DNA of 64,000 bases from Candidatus Saccharibacteria bacterium oral taxon 488 (GTDB taxonomy: Bacteria; Patescibacteriota; Saccharimonadia; Saccharimonadales; Saccharimonadaceae): the NCBI GenBank assembly GCA_013099015.1, contig CP039998.1, positions 186,001-250,000 of the forward strand, read 5' to 3'. This document shows positions 59,811 to 64,000 of this stretch, piece after piece. Under the pieces are notes generated by a model. The model worked only from the letters and a program-made list of their open reading frames with translations. It had not been told where the DNA came from and made no database searches. The stretch's first letter is position 1. Each line of letters begins with the position of its first letter. Position numbers and translations under genes: made by a program.

Positions 59811-61394
59811 ATGAGTCAAGCAAAAATGGAAGATATTATCAGCCTGTGTAAGCGACGCGGCTTTATTTATCAGGGGTCGGATGTATATGGCGGCCTGAGC
59901 GGTACGTGGGATTACGGTCCGCTGGGTGTGCAACTGAAGCGTAATATCATGAATTTGTGGTGGCGCCGGTTTGTTGACGAGCGCGACGACATGTATGGCG
60001 TTGATGCGGCGATTTTGATGAATCAGAAGGTCTGGCAGGCCAGTGGGCATGTAGATACGTTTTCTGATCCATTAGTAGAGTGTAACCACTGCAAGGCGCG
60101 CTTTCGTGAAGATCACTTGCTCAAAGACCAGAAGGAAAAACTGGACGAGTACGAGGCTCTCACCGACAAGATCCAATGGTATCGCGAGCATGCCACGGCG
60201 CCGAATTTCTATGACGAGATCAAAGAAAAAGAGCCCGATTTGTTCAAGAAAATACTGGACATGGAGCTTGGTCCAAGTGAGATTGACCTCGAGGAGGCCA
60301 GTGATTTTGGGCTGAAAGAGTGGTCGCATGTACTCAGAGTGATTAAATGTCCTAACTGTGGTACGCGAGGTAATTTTAGTGAGCCGCGACAGTTTAACAT
60401 GATGTTCAAGACATTTGTCGGTGCTAGCGGGCAAAATGAGCTGGCAATTGATGAGTTGACGGGGGGCGTCGATGGTAAGCGTAGTCCTAATGGCATGAAA
60501 GCGATTACCTACGATCCACAGTCGATTTCCTATCTCCGCCCCGAAACCGCCCAAGGTATCTTCACCAATTTCAAAAACGTCGTCGATAGTTTCTATCCGA
60601 ACTTGCCGTTTGGCATCGCTCAGCAGGGTAAGGCCTTTCGTAATGAGATTGCGCCGCGCGACTTCGTCTTCCGCTCTCGGGAGTTTGAGCAGATGGAGAT
60701 TGAGTATTTCGTCGATCCTGAGCATTGGCAGGAAGCATTTGATGAGCTGCTGGCGGCGACACATGCGTTTTTGGCAGAATTGGGCTTGAAACCAGAGCAC
60801 ATTCACGAGCTGGACGTGCCGGCGGAGGATCGGGCACACTATAGCAAAAAGACGATTGATATCGAATATGACTATCCGATCGGCCGCGAGGAGCTGATGG
60901 GCATCGCGTATCGGACCGATTTTGACCTGATGAACATCCAGCGCGCCAGTGGCAAGAGTATGGAGTACACCGTCAAGGGAACGAACACAAAATTTGTTCC
61001 GCACGTCATCGAGCCGAGCTTTGGTGTGGAGCGGGCGCTGATGGCGGTACTGTCGGGCGCGTACCGTGAGGACGAGCAAAACGGTGAAAAGCGGGTGTAT
61101 TTGGCCTTGCCAGAGCATTTGGCGCCGGTCAAATTTGCCGTTTCACCGCTACTCAAAAACAAGCCAGAATTGGTGGAAAAAGCCCGTGAAGTCTACGCCC
61201 AGCTCGCCAAAGCCAACCCAGGCCGGGTGATGTGGGACGACAACGGCAACATCGGCAAACGCTACCGCCGCCAAGACGAAATCGGCACGCCGCACTGCGT
61301 GGTCATCGACTTCCAGACGCTGGAGGACGGCACCGTCACCGTGCGCGAGCGAGATACGACGGAGCAGAGGCGAGTGAAGGTTGAGGAGCTATAG
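59811..61394 (+). CDS. glyS: Glycyl-tRNA synthetase (single-chain, alpha2 type)
   Basis: Class II synthetase of the archaeal/eukaryotic and Gram-positive alpha2 type, unlike the alpha2beta2 enzyme of E. coli. From ATG 59811 it has 527 residues: motif 1 region (RGFIYQGSDVYGGLSGTWDYGPLGVQLK), a zinc-type CNHCK...CPNCG pair, motif 2 (FRNEIAPRDFVFRSREFEQMEIEYF), motif 3 (EPSFGVERALMAVL) and an anticodon-binding domain. ATG 59772 and ATG 59793 are in-frame alternatives. Confidence 0.95.
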   Translation: MSQAKMEDIISLCKRRGFIYQGSDVYGGLSGTWDYGPLGVQLKRNIMNLWWRRFVDERDDMYGVDAAILMNQKVWQASGHVDTFSDPLVECNHCKARFREDHLLKDQKEKLDEYEALTDKIQWYREHATAPNFYDEIKEKEPDLFKKILDMELGPSEIDLEEASDFGLKEWSHVLRVIKCPNCGTRGNFSEPRQFNMMFKTFVGASGQNELAIDELTGGVDGKRSPNGMKAITYDPQSISYLRPETAQGIFTNFKNVVDSFYPNLPFGIAQQGKAFRNEIAPRDFVFRSREFEQMEIEYFVDPEHWQEAFDELLAATHAFLAELGLKPEHIHELDVPAEDRAHYSKKTIDIEYDYPIGREELMGIAYRTDFDLMNIQRASGKSMEYTVKGTNTKFVPHVIEPSFGVERALMAVLSGAYREDEQNGEKRVYLALPEHLAPVKFAVSPLLKNKPELVEKAREVYAQLAKANPGRVMWDDNGNIGKRYRRQDEIGTPHCVVIDFQTLEDGTVTVRERDTTEQRRVKVEEL

Positions 61395-61438
61395 ATACTA
61401 GAGATGAAAAAGTAAATTGGGTTTAAGGAGGTAAAATA

Positions 61439-62056
61439 ATGATAGAAAGTAGACCTGAGTTTGATAAAATCACATCGTTTGACGAGTTTAATAAATACTA
61501 TTGGTATCGTGAAGAAATTTCACAGATATGCAAGTCATTAGGATTAGAGTACAAAGGTACAAAACAGGAACTCAATCACATTATTGAGCAGTACTTTAAG
61601 GGTAATTTGATTAAAAAGTCATCAATAAAAAATGAAAAGAAGCAAGTTGAAAATATTACCTTAGATACGCCATTACTTGAATGTGGGTTTTCCTTTAACG
61701 TAAAATTTAGAGAATATTTCTCCGCCGTAACAGGTATTACACCTTTTAAATTTACTGCTAATATGGCAACAGCTTGGAGGAAAGTAAAAAGAGAAAAGGA
61801 TGGCAAATTTACAATCAAAGATATGCTGAAGGTGTATTATGGAGAGTCGGATTATGCCAAGTATGATAATTCGGTTTGTCAATGGAATCAATTTTTAAAG
61901 GATTTCTGTGCAGATGAAAATAGCCGCAACTATTCGAACAAATTAAAAGTAGCTTCTATTCTTTGGAAAGAAGTTAGAAATTCAAAAAATGAAAAAATTT
62001 ATTCAAAGAATCTTTTGACTGAATATGCCAGTAAAATAAAAGAGTATCACAATTAG
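61439..62056 (+). CDS. AT-rich SAP/DUF6434-type protein, probably acquired
   Basis: A 205-residue protein with an N-terminal SAP-like helix pair (YYWYREEISQICKSLGLEYKGTKQELNHIIEQYFKG, read in two parts) followed by a region like DUF6434 (FSFNVKFREYFSAVTGITPFKFTANMATAWRKVKRE). Similar proteins are known to me from Firmicutes. It is far richer in A/T than its neighbours: bases 61441-61500 hold 18 G+C of 60, against 37 of 60 at 61201-61260 in glyS. AAGGAGG lies before the ATG. Function unknown; SAP motifs often bind DNA. Confidence 0.7.
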   Translation: MIESRPEFDKITSFDEFNKYYWYREEISQICKSLGLEYKGTKQELNHIIEQYFKGNLIKKSSIKNEKKQVENITLDTPLLECGFSFNVKFREYFSAVTGITPFKFTANMATAWRKVKREKDGKFTIKDMLKVYYGESDYAKYDNSVCQWNQFLKDFCADENSRNYSNKLKVASILWKEVRNSKNEKIYSKNLLTEYASKIKEYHN

Positions 62057-62161
62057 ATAATCCCAACGTGTTAACACCCAATGAGTAGTTAATCATGGAT
62101 ATTGGAAAGACAGAATATACTGTAGGTGAAATGGTATCAGCTATCTGGCGTTCAGGTGTAG

Positions 62162-62167
62162 TATAAT
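62162..62167 (+). promoter_or_regulatory. -10 box of the NUDIX gene (leaderless)
   Basis: TATAAT with 7 bases to ATG 62175. It overlaps another in-frame ATG at 62166 and so decides for 62175. Confidence 0.55.
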
Positions 62168-62174
62168 GACTTTC

Positions 62175-62666
62175 ATGACAAAAATTACCAAAGGATATAT
62201 CATTACGCAAAATCTAGACGGCATAGATCATCTGGATTGTCTGTATCGCATTTCGCTCAAAGCCTTGATTTATAACGATGCTGGGCAGATTTTGGTCGTC
62301 AAGGAAATTGATCGGACGTATTGGGATTTGCCAGGTGGTGGCATGGATTTTGGCGAGACGATTGAGTCGTCACTGAAACGCGAGCTACTTGAAGAAGTTG
62401 GCTACAAGGGCGATTTGCGTTATCAACTTTTTGACGCGTCGGACGAGATGTATATTGAGCGGATTGATGCCAATCAAATCTGTTTTTATTGCCGCGTCTG
62501 GCCAGAGAATTTTGATTTTATACCGGGCGAAGAGGGTGATGAAGTGATGTTCGTTGATCCTGAGGAATTATTGCTTCAGAAAAGCGAAGTTGACGCGCCA
62601 GCTCGAGCGTATAGGGCGCATATGAAATGGCGGCAGCTGTATAGGAAATCGTGCGGTAAATATTGA
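62175..62666 (+). CDS. NUDIX hydrolase
   Basis: A 163-residue NUDIX protein with the box GGGMDFGETIESSLKRELLEEVGY and typical surrounding strands (SLKALIYNDAGQILVVKE, FYCRVWPEN). These enzymes cleave nucleoside diphosphates linked to another group; the substrate cannot be told. Start ATG 62175 from the promoter position. Stands alone. Confidence 0.9.
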   Translation: MTKITKGYIITQNLDGIDHLDCLYRISLKALIYNDAGQILVVKEIDRTYWDLPGGGMDFGETIESSLKRELLEEVGYKGDLRYQLFDASDEMYIERIDANQICFYCRVWPENFDFIPGEEGDEVMFVDPEELLLQKSEVDAPARAYRAHMKWRQLYRKSCGKY

Positions 62667-62682
62667 TTTGGTTTCGCTAATA

Positions 62683-62711
62683 TTGCAATAAAATTATAAT
62701 TTTGTTATAAT
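62683..62711 (+). promoter_or_regulatory. Promoter and palindromic operator of the AbrB-Doc pair
   Basis: TTGCAA (62683-62688), 17 bases, TGT-TATAAT (62706-62711), then 6 bases to ATG 62718. The spacer contains the perfect 14-base palindrome AAAATTATAATTTT (62690-62703). A protein bound there would block the promoter, as expected for self-regulation by the AbrB-type antitoxin. Confidence 0.65.
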
Positions 62712-62717
62712 GTTTGC

Positions 62718-62939
62718 ATGGTAATCACTACGATTCAGAAGGTTATCAAGATTGGTTCGAGTCGCGGCGTAACGCTGCCGGCTAGGCAGCTACGGGCACT
62801 GGGTGTTCATGATGGTGACGAGATTGAGGTTACGATACGCAAGCGGACAGTGGCAGCCGATGGTGATAAAGTATTAAAGGTTGCAAATTCGCTCCTTGAG
62901 CGATACAAAGAGGACTTTTCTCACTTGGCGAAGCGCTAA
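62718..62939 (+). CDS. AbrB/MazE-type antitoxin
   Basis: A 73-residue protein with a SpoVT/AbrB DNA-binding domain (IQKVIKIGSSRGVTLPARQLRALGV, DGDEIEVTI) and a C-terminal helix (LLERYKEDFSHLAKR) likely to wrap the toxin. Its stop overlaps the toxin start as TAATG. The toxin partner is Doc, which elsewhere is usually paired with Phd. Confidence 0.9.
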   Translation: MVITTIQKVIKIGSSRGVTLPARQLRALGVHDGDEIEVTIRKRTVAADGDKVLKVANSLLERYKEDFSHLAKR

Positions 62940-63325
62940 TGGTTAGTTTGACTCTCGAGCAGATTCTGCAGCTTCATGCGCTGGTGCTTATTAGGGATGG
63001 CGGCTCAGATGGTGTGCGTGATATTGGTCGGCTAGAATCCGTGGTGTCGGCGCAGCATCAGGTGGTATTTGGCGAGGAATTATACGCAACAGTATTTACC
63101 AAGGCAGCGGCATTGATGCGCGGGATTATTGGTGACCATCCATTTGTTGATGGCAATAAGCGGACGGCAATGCTCGCTGGACTGACTTTGCTGGAGGTGA
63201 AAGGGTATAATTTTACAGCACAGCGAGGTGAACTAGAAAATTTCGCTGTCCGTGTCGCGACAGATCAGCTTGATATTGATGCGATTGCTAATTGGCTGAA
63301 GTGTCATTCGCAGGTGTGTCAATAA
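62939..63325 (+). CDS. doc: Doc/Fic family toxin
   Basis: A 128-residue Fic-fold protein with the motif HPFVDGNKRTA and the Doc-type N-terminus (LTLEQILQLHALVLIRDGGSDGVRDIGRLESVVSAQ). Doc toxins phosphorylate EF-Tu and stop translation. All motif residues are present, so it should be active. Coupled to the antitoxin. Confidence 0.92.
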   Translation: MVSLTLEQILQLHALVLIRDGGSDGVRDIGRLESVVSAQHQVVFGEELYATVFTKAAALMRGIIGDHPFVDGNKRTAMLAGLTLLEVKGYNFTAQRGELENFAVRVATDQLDIDAIANWLKCHSQVCQ

Positions 63326-63410
63326 ATATATCTGGACTCGTCGGCTTGGACGCCGCTTCGATATTTGGGGTGCCCGCGCTTGGTATTTTACAGTCCATCA
63401 TTTCTCCTGC

Positions 63411-63416
63411 TATAAT
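63411..63416 (+). promoter_or_regulatory. Extended -10 box of the SDR gene (leaderless)
   Basis: TGC-TATAAT with 6 bases to ATG 63423. Confidence 0.6.
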
Positions 63417-63422
63417 AACCAC

Positions 63423-64000
63423 ATGCATATTATTCTTGGTGGGACGAGTGGACTTGGACTGGAGATGGCGCGGCAGCTCAGAAAAAGCGATAAACGCGTG
63501 TTGGTGCTGGGGAAGACGCATAATGCCCGAGAGCACGGCGAGGGCTTCCCGTTGGATGTGTATTATCCCGAGCAAGTAGCGGCAGCGCCGGCGCGGATTG
63601 AGCAGATTTTGGGCGGCGATGCTATTGAGCAATTTGTCTGGGCGGCGGGCTATGGCTGGCGCGGTAATTTCGAGGATCAGCCTGACGCGCGCTCCATGGC
63701 GGAGGTTAATTTCGCTGGTCCGTTGCCGCTGGTGCAGTGGGCCTGGTATAGGATGGCGCAGCAGCGGATACGCTCTACACTAACGGTAATCGGCTCGACC
63801 AGCAGTATCAAAGCTCGCGGGGACGAAGCGGTGTATGTAGCGACCAAGCACGCCCAGGCAGGGCTGGCCCGTAGCTTGGCCCTGCAGGCGGATGAGCAGC
63901 ATTTACCGATTCGTGTAGCGCTGTTCTTGCCCGGGGCGATGAAAACGCCGTTTTGGCGGGGGAACCGACCGGATGATTATGCTTTTTTCAATGACCCGGC
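63423..64000 (+). CDS. Short-chain dehydrogenase/reductase (3' end outside the window)
   Basis: The frame from ATG 63423 is open to the window end and gives about 192 residues of an SDR. Visible are the nucleotide loop GGTSGLGLE (6-14), WAAGYG in place of NNAG, the catalytic Ser region VIGSTSS and the YVATK catalytic Tyr-Lys, followed by LFLPGAMKTPF. Substrate unknown. Confidence 0.88.
   Translation, partial: MHIILGGTSGLGLEMARQLRKSDKRVLVLGKTHNAREHGEGFPLDVYYPEQVAAAPARIEQILGGDAIEQFVWAAGYGWRGNFEDQPDARSMAEVNFAGPLPLVQWAWYRMAQQRIRSTLTVIGSTSSIKARGDEAVYVATKHAQAGLARSLALQADEQHLPIRVALFLPGAMKTPFWRGNRPDDYAFFNDP

Noticed and set aside
60072-61118. Minus-strand frame of 348 codons opposite glyS
   Set aside because: The plus strand encodes a complete glycyl-tRNA synthetase with all motifs; the antisense frame has no features.
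62095-62166. Small open frame of 23 codons (MDIGKTEYTVGE...) before the NUDIX gene
   Set aside because: No ribosome site, ends inside the NUDIX -10 box, and too short to tell from chance.
1-64000. Alternative genetic code with UGA as Gly
   Set aside because: Many genes end in UGA at the expected place (proS, murD, ftsE) and RF2 is encoded; no conserved protein needs UGA read-through.
1-64000. tRNA genes, insertion sequences, prophage
   Set aside because: All intergenic regions are short and none shows a cloverleaf; no transposase, integrase or phage structural gene was recognised.

Overview
The window looks like a chromosomal segment of a Candidatus Saccharibacteria (TM7, Patescibacteria/CPR) bacterium. 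This is inferred from the gene set (very compact housekeeping genes, peptidoglycan and secretion functions, few biosynthetic enzymes), from shortened enzymes (ProS without the INS editing domain, SecA without a zinc tail, short MurI), and from many orphan genes. UGA is used as stop (for example at the end of proS), and both RF1 and RF2 are encoded, so the code is standard and not the UGA=Gly code of Gracilibacteria/Absconditabacteria. No tRNA, rRNA, CRISPR array, insertion sequence or prophage was seen, and no gene-free stretch exceeds 300 bases.

Layout. 1-8.9 kb: lepB, an LCP ligase, a membrane protein, HtrA, prmC, prfA and rpmE, with two orphan genes. 9-18.7 kb: remains of the classic rpsB-tsf-(pyrH)-frr-uppS-(cdsA-dxr)-rseP-proS string, interrupted by recF and orphans and lacking pyrH, cdsA and dxr, then greA. 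19.4-26.8 kb: envelope genes (DUF2207, CNNM/CBS, an ABC exporter with PadR and PspC proteins, uppP) followed by a decayed second ABC ATPase. 27.1-28.9 kb: a membrane-anchored collagen-like protein. 28.9-30.9 kb: serS and a ribosome hibernation factor. 30.9-36.5 kb: a mirror-image locus of a vWA protein and a MoxR AAA+ ATPase, each followed by a copy of the same unknown protein family. 36.6-49.3 kb: secA, an M16 peptidase, an orphan with an internal duplication, murD, hpt, murI, prfB, and ftsE-ftsX with a CHAP peptidoglycan hydrolase. 49.3-64 kb: CtpA-type protease, response regulator, rpmA, an RNA-methyltransferase-like protein, a YbhN-type membrane protein, xseAB, a histidine kinase-response regulator-recO operon, glyS, an AT-rich acquired gene, a NUDIX hydrolase, an AbrB-Doc toxin-antitoxin pair and a truncated SDR.

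Expression. The most striking property is promoter placement. In about 26 transcription units a -10 box (TATAAT, TATACT, TACAAT or TAAAAT, usually preceded by TGn) lies about 5-10 bases before the start codon, which implies leaderless mRNAs. Genes inside operons have Shine-Dalgarno sequences and overlap as ATGA, TAATG or TGATG. A minority (two orphans, greA, rpmA, the ABC operon, rpsB) have -35 boxes and real leaders. Several convergent genes overlap tail to tail by 10-27 bases.

Functionally, the envelope genes (UppS, UppP, MurD, MurI, LCP, FtsEX plus CHAP hydrolase, SecA, signal peptidase, HtrA, RseP, CPBP, CtpA, M16) describe a cell that builds and remodels its own wall and secretes proteins. 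The collagen-like protein, the MoxR-vWA locus and the orphan genes are the best places to look for undescribed, possibly host-interaction, biology.
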